DNA from: Rotaria socialis
Lineage: Eukaryota; Rotifera; Eurotatoria; Philodinida; Philodinidae
Reading direction: 5' to 3'
Assembly (NCBI GenBank): GCA_905331475.1
Contig: CAJNYU010001961.1
Coordinates: 186,001-250,000 of the forward strand
Length of the DNA stretch: 64,000 nt
The notes beneath the pieces were generated by a model, which was not told the DNA's origin, searched no databases, and saw only the letters and a program-made list of their open reading frames with translations. Shown here piece by piece: positions 38,417-51,707 of the stretch (position 1 is its first letter; the number at the start of each line of letters is the position of its first letter). The translations under genes and the position numbers were made by a program.

Positions 38417-40648
38417 CATTTTTATTTATGCATATATGTATACATTTATAAATACAAATTGATAGTCTGTTTTTCTTTTCTTCATTACCTATTTTGTTTT
38501 TTCTCTGCATTGTGATGTCTATTGTGATACGATAACTCACGTTTTTCCTTTCGGCTCTTCTCTTCTTTCTTTTTCTTTTTGTATTTTCTCTCACATACTA
38601 CTTACAGATATTTATTAATACGAACAACAAAAAGTAATACTTGTCAATCAATAAGAAACAAAATAAAATTGATATAAAATTTTTGGGTAGTATGAATAAT
38701 CGATTTTGAAATTGATGATGCTCATGTTTCGTACGATAAACTTTAAAAAAAGCCATTTTGACATTGAAAAGAAGAAGAGAAGCAATTGAAGTGGTTTCGA
38801 TGAACAATTATTCTATTGTTTGTTAATCGTATACGTGAATGAATGAAAGAAAAGAATTTCAAGGAAAGAAAAAGAATATCTTTATGATCGGATGCTCTCT
38901 ATCCAAATAGTTCTTCTTTTGATTTGACATGAGAGCAGAATATTATCAATATTATTCAACAAAGTAACATACGATGAAAAATATTTTGAAGGACTCTTTA
39001 TTAGGATGCTCTTGTAATCGAAACTAACATAAAAGAATTTTAATTTCCGGGTGATAGATAAGAATAATATTGAAGCATCCAATTTAGGATGAGTCAGAAG
39101 AAAATCTAAAAAGTTTCCGTTAACCATTCTGTAGTTGTAATGTGATAGTTGACGTAACATCCAAATATATATTTATATAGCTATATAGATATGTGTGTGT
39201 GTGTGTGTATGTGTACACGCAAAAAAGAAGAGAAAAATTAAATTGGCAACGACAGCGGAGAGGCCACTTCGCGATTGTTGGAATAAATTAATTTGATGGT
39301 TCCCCCTCTATTTTCTCTGTCAAACTAAAAGAAAAAGAAGAGCGGCGTCTTATTACGCCATTTCCTTTCCGTTATGAATCGATCATATATATATATATAT
39401 ATACAAAACACACACACAAGCAACACACTCAATATGAGAGGACAATATATAGAAGGAACTAATTTGCGTGACATTTTTTCCTCTCTCATGCATCTCACAT
39501 CTCCAATTCGATTTTTTAGATCTGTCATCATACCCATCATCATTACTATGCAGCCATAATAAAATATAGAGAGGAAACGACATTTTTCTTTTCTTCAAAG
39601 GTATTCAACATATATAAAAAGGACCATTTTAAAACAGGCGACAAAAGGATTATGTCACACTTGTTTCAAAAAGAAAAGAAATAATAAGAAAAAAATTAGA
39701 TTGCATATTCGCCTACTTCAATGGTCAATTCTAGTAATGAAAGAAAAAAAAGAGGCCATTGTTTTTTTTTCTGCCTTGATTTATACACACACACATACGT
39801 ATATACATACATATTTCCGGCTACTTGAATTTTAAACTAGCCTTCGCCATCATGTCTGTCGTCATTGTCATAAAAAAATCTGTCCATATGGCGATCGGCA
39901 ACAACCACTTGAAACAGCAATGCATTCCATCATACATATACAATTACCTGAAGAGTGTGTGCGGTCCGCACTTCCTGTTCAATCGATAGAATCGAGCGGT
40001 TTTTTTTCATAGATAAGAGATTGAGAGCATATGAAATTAGATGTGTAAAATTCGACATTTCAAAAAACAATACGTATCTATGATAGCAATTTAAATAGTC
40101 GTTGGCTTTTTTCTCCATTAGATTAAATTCTTTCTCTCCGGTTCTTTTTATGAGAATTTGATGCCAATCAATTCGAGATCTGAATATTGGACATTACTAG
40201 TACAATCATTTTGTCCGATATAGGACAATTGTATTGTATCCATACGATGATCGGCATCGATGGGATCTTTTTTTTTTGTTCTCTCTTTTTCTTCTTTTTT
40301 TCCTCCATATTGTCCAAATGTACTATTCTCTTGCTCTAGTATGAGGTTCAAAAAATAAATAGACCGAACAACGATGAACGCAAGCGAGAAGGACAGAGAA
40401 AAGAGAACGAGAGAGAGAGAACGGAGAGAAATCGTAGAGTGGGTGGGCGAACACACTCACCACCATCGCCATAACTAACGTCTCATATATTGGAAAAATC
40501 GCGACTCATATATACACATATGCATTGTTCAATGGCTAATTTCCTTTTTCATTTCAACGTTTGATCTTATCGAAGAGTACATATATATTTAGCTATACGT
40601 ATATACATACACAAATATATTTCGCTAGATTAACCATCGCTATACATC
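38417..40648. other. Intergenic region rich in microsatellites
   Basis: Contains a (TG)n run at about 39192-39210, an (AT)9 run at 39385-39403, AC-rich bits near 39408-39418 and 39784-39794, and a GA-rich stretch at about 40390-40435. Open frames here are low-complexity shadows. This may include the promoter of the anosmin-like gene. Confidence 0.4.
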
Positions 40649-43600
40649 ATGATTATCTTAATTATAATCAATTTTTCTCTTCAATTCATTTTTTCAACTA
40701 CAGCAACAGCAACAACAACACCAGATATTTCTAATATTCGATATAATTCATTAATTTCAGCCCAGTGTAAAGCTCGCTGTTTATATGAATTTCGAAACCA
40801 TCATCACCAACAACGATCGCTACCAACTATATTCAATAATGGAAAAACGAAAAGACTACTGGTGAGATCAAAAAGCATGAGAGAAAATTTTCTTTATCGA
40901 TAATTGACACTCAAGATTAGTCTTTGACCACCTAGTGAGTTTCTCTCTCCTATTCTCTATCTGTCTCACAGGTGAGAGTAACATGCTGCGTAAAGCAAGT
41001 ATGACGATGGACTTTTCCTACGAGGTTAAGAAAACATACACACTATGTTGATTTGTTTATTTGGTTAAACTTATCCTAAGAAATGATATTCAAGGAAAAG
41101 AAAAAAAGCATTGTATCAACATAATGCAACGAAAATTGATCTACTTTGATGTTTAAAAAAAAGAATACTTTTGCTTATATCTTTTTATTGCTAATGAAGA
41201 CATATTTTCTAGTCGAAAATAGAAGCATTAAACACTTTTCTTTTCATCTTCGTTCGAGAAATGTACAATTAAGCCTCAAGGTGTATACATTCACTTTATT
41301 TTGTCGATTAAGCCGTTTGACAAACAAAACTAGTTTGAAAAATATAAAACTTAGTTTGTTTCAGTTATTAGAAGAAAAAAAACAGAAACGAAGGTGTCAT
41401 TCATGCATACACACAGGTGCTTCTGATTCTCATTTCGTCAAGACTTTATTTTTCTTTGTTATCTCTACAGATGAGGTGTCTCGTCTATCACTCATTCAAT
41501 ATGATGACACGAGACTAAATAAATACTATATAAGAATAAATCGAAAATTGAGAATGATAACCACAAAAAAAAACAGTTCTCTTTTGCTGTTCATTTACTT
41601 TAATTATGTTGACTTAAACTTAATGAAATGAACAAGTTAGTTTTTTTTGTCGAATATAATATTGATCTTTTAACAATCATACGATCTGTCTCGTTAATTC
41701 ATTTTTTTCACGTTTTACATTCACGTACATTATAATTATGAGAATAATGATTTGACAATAGAAGATAAGAAAGTCAAAAAAAAAGAAAATCAACTATCGA
41801 TTGAATGTCTTCAATAATTATGATTATATTTTAGACGACACATGCACTAACTTTACCATGGCGATCCATCTGGAAGCGTTGTCCACGCCTTATCACATGT
41901 AGCTCGGTAAGTAAATTGACCGAATGAATAGAAGGAGGTAAACACATATGATTGTTTCATATGATAACCAATCTAAATGCACATCTATTGAGAAATGAAG
42001 AGTCTAATGTCTAGTAAATTCAATTGTGAAGAATCTCACTGACCGACAAACCACTATAGACGAGTCGGAAATCGGATAATTCGCTCTTTTTTCCTCTTTT
42101 CTCATCAGTATGCTAACGAGTCTATCTGTTTGTACTTGTTTCTTTATGTACATTCTAGTGCTTACTCCCATGTGACTTAGATCCGCCACTTCTCTTGTCC
42201 AATGAAGAAAGTTGTCAAGCAATCTGTTCTACAGTAAGTATTTCTATGTTTTTTTTTAAATATATTTTCTATCTATGATCTAAAGCATGACCCCGTATCT
42301 GTCGAGCTCATTATCGATGGTAAAAAAACAAGACTAGGATGATATATTCATTGTGATGAACGAATGATGTCGACAACTGCACGTATATGTATATATATAT
42401 ATAGCCACTGTATATTTATAATGGAAAGATACAGCAGAAAACAGATACGGAAAATGAATAAATGAAAGAATGCGAAACAAATAAATAGAGCAGAAAAATA
42501 GGGCTAATGAAGATCAACGATCAGATTTTTTTCTTAATATTTTTGTCTGTATTTTATTTTCTGTCTATTCTAGTTACGAAACGTTGAATGTCAACGGAGT
42601 TGTATTTTTATTCAAAATCTTTATCAACAACAATCCAATTGTGTGACAGGTGAGATAGAAATTTGAGTTGTTTGAAAAAAAAGTAAATGACATTCGGTAA
42701 GACAAAGTAAGTTTAATTTAGCTCGAGCACTTGTCGTCCACTTCTTTCCTCGTTCTGTTGCGCTGCTTGTTGTTTGATGTTTCGTGAGAGAAGAAAAATA
42801 AGAGCGAGAGATAGAGAGACAAATAGGCAGAGCAAATACGATTATTCTATTTGTACATCAATCAGAAGTAATGATTTTATGTTTTAGAAGATTGCCAATC
42901 ATCATCATGCTCACCAACGAATGAATGTTTCGGTAAGTTGATCGATTCATGCAGGTGGCCCGGATGCCATCATAAAATAATGATTGACATATTGTCAAGA
43001 ATAAAAAAGCTGTTCATAATTAGCCTTGCATTGCACGCAAGGAAATGGTGGATGTGAGAAAAAAAAACATACGCTTGTTTTTGTTTTTATTTTTACACAG
43101 ATAAAATACCTCAACCAAAAAATGTCACTGCTATTGAGCGGAAAAGTCGACGAACTGTGAAACTAAAATGGAGTTCAACGCAGGTGACAAATAGTGAACC
43201 TATTTTTTATGTTATTGAAGCACAATGGACATTGCCAAAAAATGGCATCAATCAAGAAGACACGGTCTCGAAATGGGGTTTCGTTAAAGAAGAAGTGTCG
43301 CATACGAAAGCAATTATAAGAAATATTCAACGAGATAATCGATGGTATACTTTTCGTGTTGCTGCTGTAACACGACTTGGCTATTCATCCTTTTCAACAA
43401 CAACGAAACCTTTTCGTTTAAGTTCACGTAAAAAACAAATCTAGCATAATAAAATATTGAATGAAACTAAAAACAAAAAAAACAATTGTCTTTTAGAAAA
43501 TGAATCACAGAAATCCTCATCAACGGTAGCAGCACCGAAGAATTTCTTATTAAAAGATTTTCAATTAGATTCAAACACAATTAATGTAACTCTTAGTTGG

Positions 43601-44880
43601 CTAAAACCAGATTTTCCAATCTATGGATATCAGGTTTATTTCAAGATTTCTTTTGTTATTTTTTTTTTGGTAATTGTATTTTGTTTTTCGTTATTAGATT
43701 TCTTGGGAGGCACAGAATGATCCATCTCTACTTGTAAATACAATTGATATTTCTTCATCGTTATATCCATTAGAATTAACTATTCCATTGCTCTCGATGC
43801 ATACATCTTATATTTTCAAAGTAAGTACTCACTTAGACCACAGTCAAGTAGTTCACTTTACTTTCTTGTAGATTCGTTCGCTAATGATTCCCGATGATGA
43901 TCAAATACAAATGAGTGTACCAGTATCAATAAAATTTAATTATGAAGAAGAATTATTTTCGATAAGAAATTTTTATCTATCTGAACCATTCTATATAAAT
44001 GGTTCAATTAAAACCGATATATCGTGGAATAAAATCAATGATTATCGAATTCAACAATATGATTTACATTGGATTGAAACTCAATGTTATTCTGACGTAT
44101 CACCATGTTGTTATCGACGTGATGCTGTAACAATAGAAAATTTCTTTCAATTAGATGATTTGCGTTTTAATTGTACATATGTATTAACTATAGAGCCAAT
44201 TATATCAAAATTACGAATTAAAAAATCTTTTCAATTTTACTTTAATGTTAGTTCTTGTCAATCAATACAGATCTATGGAACTATTCAACCTCCATGTCAA
44301 ATAGATGAAAATTCAATTATTTCATCTTTATCACCTTTAAATCTTGTTGTCATAAAAAATGAATCTGGTATTCAATTGTATTGGCAAAATATTCTTCCAT
44401 TAAGTAAGTAGTCTTCATTTTTTGATGAATAAAAATATCATTTGTTTATCGATAAATTAGCTCGTGATGATAGTGGTATTGTCTATCAATTACGTATTGA
44501 ACAGCTGCCAAGTCATATTGAACTTATTTCTGTTGATCTTTCGTCTGTAAGTTTATATATAATTTATATATTCTCCTAATGATGTAATTGAATCTCTTGT
44601 TTTTATCTACTAGACGATAACAAATTATTTTTTACCCTATTTAAAACAGCAAAGTGATCGATATCTTAATGTGACATTAACTTTATTAGATAATTTAATC
44701 ATTCGACAAGAAAAATCGATAGTAATCGACGGTTATCAGAATAATAATAATAATAATCATTATTATAATAATCGTAATAGTCGGTTGAAAATCGTGTCAT
44801 CATCAGCATCAAGCAAAAATCAAATGGAATATTTTCTTTTATTCCTTTTATTTATTTCTATTGATTTAATACGACGATAA
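40649..44880 (+). CDS. ANOS1: Anosmin-1-like extracellular fibronectin III protein
   Basis: Likely cell-surface/matrix protein of the anosmin (KAL1) family, which acts in neurite growth with heparan sulphate. Eleven exons join in frame to 650 residues: 40649-40861, 41835-41906, 42159-42233, 42574-42649, 42888-42932, 43101-43427, 43497-43633, 43698-43820, 43872-44403, 44461-44546, 44614-44880. Residues 1-16 are a hydrophobic signal peptide. A Cys-rich region follows (CKARCLYEF, CPRLITCSSCLLPC, ESCQAICST, NVECQRSCIF), then fibronectin III domains (RTVKLKWSS to RWYTFRVAAVTRLGYSSF; NVTLSWLKPDFPIYGYQISW; DISWNKINDYRIQQYDLHW with DDLRFNCTYVLTIEP). The FCKY/PPC-type landmarks of human anosmin recur (FNCTYVLTIEPI, PPCQ). 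The WAP core appears reduced to CVTGEDCQSSSC. The C-terminus ends in a 14-residue hydrophobic run (EYFLLFLLFISIDLI) then RR, suggesting a membrane or GPI anchor that vertebrate anosmin lacks. Confidence 0.84.
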
Positions 44881-46603
44881 TAAATCAAAAAAGAAAAAAT
44901 TGAACAAAAGCGAAGCACGAACGTTCACCCCGTCCGTCTTCTGATGGTGCATCGCGATACCGGTTCTATTTTCTTTTTCATATTAAGAACAATTATTATC
45001 GTCGATTTTCAATTAATATGTATCTTCAGTTTTAATTGTCGTTTGTATATGCTTTTCTTTTCTTTTTTAAAAATATATTTATTATTTTTTTTTGAACATA
45101 TCGATAAATGATCTCAGTCTTTTGTTTTTAATGTAATTACTTAGTAGTTGATAGGTGAATGATAGAGAACAGAATGCCTAAAGAAATGTCATTATACGTA
45201 AAGTAGCAATGATAGTGATACGATAGAAATATAGCTTATGCTATGATCTTTTCCGAAGAATAGAATAGAAGACCATGACATTATACTAGGTGTATTAACA
45301 CATTTATCTATAATGGATATTATCTTTTTCTCTATTTTTCTTTGCTTAGGAAAATATTGGCCATGACAATATTCTTGTAATAACTAATAGTCAAATATAA
45401 TCTTAGCGTATATGTCACAGCTATTTGTGAATTTGAATTCTTTATTGCTGAAATAATAACGAGTACAATTTGAAATCAAAATCAATAGTCTTCTGGTATA
45501 TTCATTTATTCAAGCTTCGAATTCTTTGAATTTTGAAAAATTCTTTCAATGAATAGAATAGATTTTCTATTCCTGTACATTATCTATGAGATGATATTTA
45601 ATAGATCAACTTCGAATGCTAAATCCCAATGAATGAATGATGAAGCGATATAATAATATAGACCAATACAGAGCTATATCATTTTGTACATTAAATACTT
45701 GAGAATAACTGTAGAATAAATTGTTCAAGAAATAGTAAACAAATCGAGGAAGATTTGTTCATCGTTGCAATTCTAATTGATTTTAAACTCGATTGATTCA
45801 TATTGAATTTAACAAAATCACTTATGAATTTATTCAAGTCAACATTTAGATTTTTAATCATTTCAAAGATTGATTTCGTTCTGAAATTCAGAAGACCTAT
45901 TGAATTTTGAATGAAAGCAGTCATTTTGTTCTAAGACTTTTTCAAAGTTACTTCGTAACTATTATATTTTATTCATTTCAAATTTAAGCTTAAATTTTGA
46001 TTTTAATTTTCTTATGTCTTAGTGGTTTTTTTTTATCAGCGACAGCCATGAAAACTATTTATATAGAGAAAAAAAGATTACATTGAATGAATCTCGTTGA
46101 ACACAAATATTGGGTATAGCATATCTATGGTTTATGATAGAAGTATATGATGAAAATTAAAGATGTTATTTATCTCTACAAATATGTTATCGTCTATTGT
46201 AAGTATATAAGCTACTAAGGCTTATGAAACATTTGTTTTTTGCAATCGTATACTTCTTGAACATTTGTATAAATCCAGTTTGATAATCTATTGTTAATAA
46301 TACATTATTCTATAGTCTATAATGTCCTTTATCAAATATGCAAGTATCTATGTCGGTCAAATAAAAAGAATTTTCTTCAAGAAAAATAGTGAAAAAAACT
46401 AGTCTCAATCTAAATCTAAGACTAAATGACAGTAGAATCAAATTGTTTATTGTGTTTCTGTTAACTTCTTTTTTAATAAAATAGCTCATCTGCTGAATTT
46501 ACTTGAAAAATCTATTAATTAGAATTTTCTTATATTGAAAGAATTTGAATTTAAAAAAACGATGTATTTTTTGTTTGTCTATTTTGTTTGAAAATTCCTA
46601 TTA
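44881..46603. other. Convergent 3' intergenic region
   Basis: Lies between the 3' ends of the anosmin-like gene (+) and the LIM gene (-). AT-rich, no gene or repeat supported. Confidence 0.45.
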
Positions 46604-48113
46604 TTATTGTTGTTGTTGCTGCTGTTGAATTGAACAATTTTGACAGAGATATTTTCCATCTTTAGTTTTAAAAAAATGTGATGTACCGATTTCATTGTGA
46701 CAATTTCGACACATAAAACACGATCGATGATATTGTTTACCTTCAAAACCGACTGAAAAGAAAAACGTTTTTTTTGTTAATTACGTATATTATTTCAAAG
46801 CAAAAGAACGAAATAATGCTTGTGTAACATACTTGCTTCACCGCTAACTATTTTATTTTTACACTCAGTGCATTCTTGTGCATTTTGAATATGACAATTT
46901 TCACATAGAAATTTTGCTTCCGATCGTTGATCATCGGATTTTGACTGATGATAAAACGATTTACTTGCAATAGATGTATTACATTGAGAACATATGAAAC
47001 AAGTTGGATGATAATAATCTCCTTTATCTTCAACAAGCGCATAATGTAGCATTAAAATAAATTCGAAAAACAGTTTGAAAAACTTACATTCACTAACTAA
47101 AGAGCCAGGCGCAAATTCTTTATAACATTGACGACATTTTTTACTAAGAATATCTCTTGCAGCAGCACTAACACCAGTATCTAATTTGTCAAAGCAACCT
47201 TTGCAATACCATTTATCATTCAAAGGATAAACAGGTTCATCTTTCATTGGCTAGATCAATAAATTTGAACTTTAACAATTATGTTAGAAAAGAAAAATTA
47301 ATCTGACCTTTTGACATTGAGTACCATTTTTATCAACTCCCACACAAGTAAAACAGGATTCATGAAATTTCTTATCTTCCCAGACAACTGACGATGCTTC
47401 GATTATATTTTGACATCGAGCACTAAATTCACAAAGAATGAAGATGTTTAAGATCTTACTTCTATTATCTAAAATAGTTCATTTTTTGGTGTTTGAATAA
47501 AACAAGAGGAAATATTCCGTGATATCTCGAAGCTCTGTTTTTTTAAAGATAGTTGTTAGTCAAGTTTTCGAATGATTCTCGCGTGTTCATCTTCTACAGT
47601 GATGCCTGAAAATCTCGTTTCACACTTCTATGAAGGTAGATGAAAGTTGTCTGTCGAGAAACGACTGAAAATTGCCGCACGACAGATTCTCGGCGTATTG
47701 CCTGGTGTTTATTGTCAATGGATTCCAACATAAAGAACGAAAATATTCCAAGGACAAAAAATGTCTTATTTATTCTTATCCTTTTTTTTCACTATTTGAT
47801 TTATGTTCTATTTAACGTACCATTTTGGAGCTACTTTTTTAAAACATGTTTCACAAAAACGCACTGGTTCATTAAGACTATTTCTTGATAGTATTGTCGA
47901 TTCATCGAATTTAATATTTTTTGATTTATAGAAAAAACCACCAGCTAAAGTTTTTCCACAATCCGAACAATTAAAACAATGCGGATGATAAACTTTATTT
48001 TCGTCAGCTGTCATTACATTTAATATTTTTTCGCCACATTTTGAACAAATTGTTGATGCATCACTTGATGCTATTTGTTGCAATGCGGTTGAAGATTTTT
48101 GAGTTTCAACCAT
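46604..48113 (-). CDS. Four-LIM-domain protein (FHL/PINCH-like)
   Basis: LIM-only adaptor, likely at actin/adhesion sites or in the nucleus by family analogy. Five minus-strand exons join in frame: 48113-47821, 47422-47308, 47250-47088, 47027-46833 and 46752-46604, giving 304 residues. LIM1: CSKCGEKILNVMTADENKVY, HPHCFNCSDC, FCETCF. LIM2: CARCQNIIEASSVVWEDKKF, HESCFTC, WYCKGCF. LIM3: CRQCYKEFAPGSLVSEYKGD, YYHPTCFICSQC, FLCENC. LIM4: CTECKNKIVSGEASIGFEGK, QYHRSCFMCRNC, YLCQNC. The tail is six glutamines before TAA. Zn ligand spacing is intact in all four. Intron 3 (47087-47028) is exactly 60 nt, in phase and stop-free, so unspliced RNA would encode a 20-residue insert in LIM3. The subfamily is uncertain: four domains without a further half-LIM differs from classical FHL proteins. 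Confidence 0.88.
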
Positions 48114-49098
48114 TTATATACGACCAATCAGATTGTTTATGAGATTTTGATATTGCAAAGGAAAACTTAATGAGAACAAAATGAAAATTAGAATTTAAGA
48201 ACAAATATGATCGATCATTAAGTAAGATAATAGGCGCTTTTCAGCTGAATTTTGTTTACATTAAAAATTATGATTTCATCTAGTTTTGGAGACAATTTAG
48301 TCAGTTTGAAAAGAAAATCTTCGATATATCTACCTTGAATTAATTACTTTTTGATATGCTGGATCTGTTTTAACTGTTGATAAACGATGGAATTAAATTA
48401 TGTTCAACAAAATTAGGTTAAATCTTCTCGACGATTCTTCGACACAGCCTTCCTCTCGGCTTTCAAAAAAGTATTTGTAGCTCATACGAGAGTAGTCGAC
48501 ACTGAATCACATGAATATACGTATTTTCCCGACTTTACAAATCCACGAATAAGTTCTTGTAATGAAAAGCTCCCCTCTTTCCGAATCAAATTATTCTGTT
48601 GCTTTCATAGAACAAAATGTATTAGATTCCAAAAATTTACATGATCTTTCCTTCATATACAATGAAATCATTTTGTAGCATGCCATTTTTTTTACTCCTA
48701 TAACTTTCCAACACGAACCTAGGAAACAGATGTATTTATCACACCATCAATGAATCAATGATGTTTGAGATTTTTGAATCAAACGAAAAGTGCAAACCTG
48801 AAGAGTTAATGAGATCTGTTAGTGTAGTTCATAATTGTTGATAATCTCATCAGAAACAGGATCTCTCGTGTTCATAATCAACTTTTTGTTCAATAGAGTC
48901 AAACTGTGTTTCCTATGCAACGTTTGAATTAAAATATAATTTTGACTATGAAAATATCCGCTTTTTTTCTATACGGAATCTTATCGATCATTTCGAATGA
49001 GGACGATGCTATTTTCTATCATCACACGACTTATATTCACATTTCCGAAATTAAAAATACATTAGAAAGTAATTGATGGGCGAAATCCATAAATAATA

Positions 49099-49830
49099 AT
49101 CAACTAGATGGTATTCAATTTTTACTCGAATACGAAATGCGATGCGAAGCTCGAATCGGATCTTCACGAAAAATCTTGAATACATTTTATGTCGACATAA
49201 TGAAATTCATCACTTAGAAAACTCCATTCTTACTTAGCGATACATTCTTATAGATCGATTTCGATTGATCGATTAATTATCTCCATGATTCATTATCTTA
49301 GATCAGCTGTAAATGAATAGACTATAGTGGCTATCATATGTTCATGACGTCACTTTAATTATCTCTTGATAAATTTCTTTCATTTTCGTCATTTTGGAAC
49401 CACATTTGTGACTGAACAAAAGTTCAGATTAAAGATTCGAAAACAGATGTAAAAGGTTCGATCTTGATACTTCGATCTCACGTTTCAACGATTTTTCTAC
49501 GATTTTCGGTTCTCGAGATCATCGCGTCACAAAATGACGATTTGTGATGCGTACGTCAAGTAAGTAAACTAGATGGTATTCAAGTTTCACTCGAATACGA
49601 AATGCGATGCGAAGCAGGAATCTCCATCCAGGAAAAATCTGCAATTCAGAGAAATCTTGAATACTTTTTATGNGCGTCGCATCGCATTAATTAAAGATTC
49701 GAAAAGAGATGTTCTCAGTTCGATCTTGATACTTCGATCTCACGTTTCAACGAGTTTTCTACGATTTTCGGTTTTCGAGATCATCGCGACACAAAATGAC
49801 GACTTGTGATGCGTACGTCAAGTGAGTAAA
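49099..49830. repeat. Imperfect direct repeats (partial tandem duplication)
   Basis: The segment starting AACTAGATGGTATTCAA with CGAAATGCGATGCGAAGC occurs at about 49099-49147 and again at 49565-49617. A 130-140 bp segment containing TTCGATCTTGATACTTCGAT and ACTTGTGATGCGTACGTCAA-like sequence occurs at about 49428-49563 and 49687-49828, with roughly 5-10 percent difference. The copies are in the same orientation, so this is a tandem duplication with a deletion inside the second unit. CGATGCGAAGC/GCTTCGCATCG-type bits recur in both orientations. Confidence 0.75.
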
Positions 49831-50460
49831 AATAAAAAAAACTCGCGACGGACTACATAAATGCTTCTGCTTCGCATCGCATTAATAAGAAGAAGTTTTA
49901 TAAAAAGAAAAAAATACGAAGATTACAAAAGCATGAAGAAGATTTTAAAGGAAAACTGTCTACTAAAATTCACAAAATACTGAGAATATTATAAGCTATT
50001 TATTCTGAAACTAGAAAATTAATTAAGATTGCCATAGATAATTATTATTTCCTTTTGGAGTGAACTTCTATTTTTCTATAGAAGCAAAGCTTCATTTAAG
50101 CATACGAATTTGAGTGAAGCTATAGACTGTTTTCTTATGTATCAGTAGTTACAGAAGTTTTATTGATTATATGTGCTCATGCGTTCTTAAGTTTTAAAGG
50201 CTTTTTTTGGAAAACTTTAAATAACAGATGATCTAAAAAATACTTCATCTGTTACTAACAGTAATGTGAATAAGTCTTGTTTTGAAGATTAAACTGGGTT
50301 GAAAAGAATAAATTCCTAAAAAGTGTCTTCATAGACACATATCTACTTCTTAACAACGAATCGCAACTGTATTAGTAGGAGCTACAATACAGAAAGCATT
50401 CTAATTGAAAGAAAACTAATATGATTGTTCAATTGTGCTGCTATTCTTTGTAAGTTTCAA

Positions 50461-50508
50461 GGGGGAAAGTGCAGGTTTGGAACTTTCCCCCGCACCTCAG
50501 TACCTGCA
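50461..50508. other. Two mutually exclusive perfect hairpins
   Basis: GGGGGAAAGT (50461-50470) pairs perfectly with ACTTTCCCCC (50482-50491) over an 11-nt loop. TGCAGGT (50470-50476), inside that loop, pairs with ACCTGCA (50502-50508). This GC-rich patch stands out in AT-rich surroundings. No gene adjoins it, so a function is not supported. Confidence 0.5.
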
Positions 50509-51188
50509 GCGCCTTTTCTATAGTGAGATTTACTTCAGCCGTATGGAAATGAATCGGTAAAACTACTTTTATTTTCAATAGTAGGGGTGAATTTTTTGAA
50601 TTATTCACAGAATCTGAATGAGATGTATTTCAGAATAAAAACGCGAACAGAAAAAGAAGACCATCCTTCGAAAGTAACCATATATCAAATTTCAAAATGA
50701 CATACCAAAAATTTTGATCCTTCTTTTATTAGTGTGAGAACTAACACTGAGCTCTGATTATTTTTCAGAAGTTTATTTTTCATTTTATCACCATTGCATT
50801 TGTACAGTTTTTCCTTTCTCTCAGGTATGAAAAAAACATTGTACGAAATGCCATATTCCTTGGTAAAAAAAAACCTGTACATAATTTTATTAGCTTGAAA
50901 ATCATCATTGAATTTGGATTCTGTTCCACAGTTTTATTGTGTATTTCATGAAAAATGAATTTTTAACACCTGGACTCCCCTCAAGGGTCAAAAAACCTTT
51001 TTTGTTCTGGTTTTAATATAGATAGTGATATTTCCATAAAGCTAAGCTTTCTGATTACAAGAATTGTCTCAGTTTTGAATTTCATCGAATAATAAGAAAG
51101 ATATGCAGCACTCACTCAGAGCCTTAAAAAACAGTTATTGACCTAAAGGTCCATGAATATTCAATTTATACTGTTTGAAAAGAGCAGT

Positions 51189-51707
51189 CATCCTATTCCG
51201 CAATGTTGAACATTTCGGAACCAGTTCCACCCCCGGAATCAGTTCCGTCGATTCCGGAATTAGGTCAAATATGAACACTGTCCGATTCCGGAATTGGTTC
51301 GTCCGATTCTCGGAATTCCACGGAATTCAGTCCAATTCCGGAATCAAAACTTCTATTACTATTCTATCTCCTCTTACCCATTTAGTGATGATCCGATTCC
51401 GGAATTAGGTCAATACGGAATCGCTGGGAATTAGACGGAATTTCTAGGAATTCCGTTCAATTCCTGTTCGACCTAATTCCTGGAATTTCGTGCCGGAATT
51501 GCATGGCGTGGGTGTCAATGTGGGTGTTGCGATGAGTGTGGGTGCGCTGAATTCCGGAATCGTTGGAAATTAGATGAAATTGGTCGGCAGTGATTCCGGG
51601 GATTCGGGAATTGTAATGGAAGTGATAAACGGAATTCCGGGAATTAGATGGAATTGGTTCTGTGAGCGGAACTGGTTCCGGAATATTCAACATTGCGGAA
51701 TAGGATG
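51189..51707. mobile_element. Foldback element filled with GATTCCGGAAT-type repeats
   Basis: The ends CATCCTATTCCGCAATGTTG (51189-) and its inverse (ending 51707) form an inverted repeat of about 40 bp continuing through GGAACCAGTTCC. The interior is dense with short palindromic ATTCCGGAAT-like units in both orientations, and a G/T-rich patch with TGTGGGTG motifs (about 51507-51536). Open frames across it are produced by the repeat and are not genes. No clear target duplication is visible. Confidence 0.65.

Larger units (their letters stand above)
48114..51188. other. Intergenic region with a partial tandem duplication and hairpins
   Basis: No gene supported. It holds the direct repeats at about 49099-49830 and a pair of competing hairpins at 50461-50508, each listed separately. 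There is an N at about 49673. Confidence 0.45.

Noticed and set aside
41146..41631. 161-codon open frame between anosmin exons 1 and 2
   Set aside because: It lies inside intron 1, has low-complexity Lys/Phe/Leu composition and no family resemblance, and the flanking exons splice in phase across it.
51500..51540. True telomere array in the GT-rich patch
   Set aside because: Only isolated TGTGGG units separated by unrelated bases within a foldback element.
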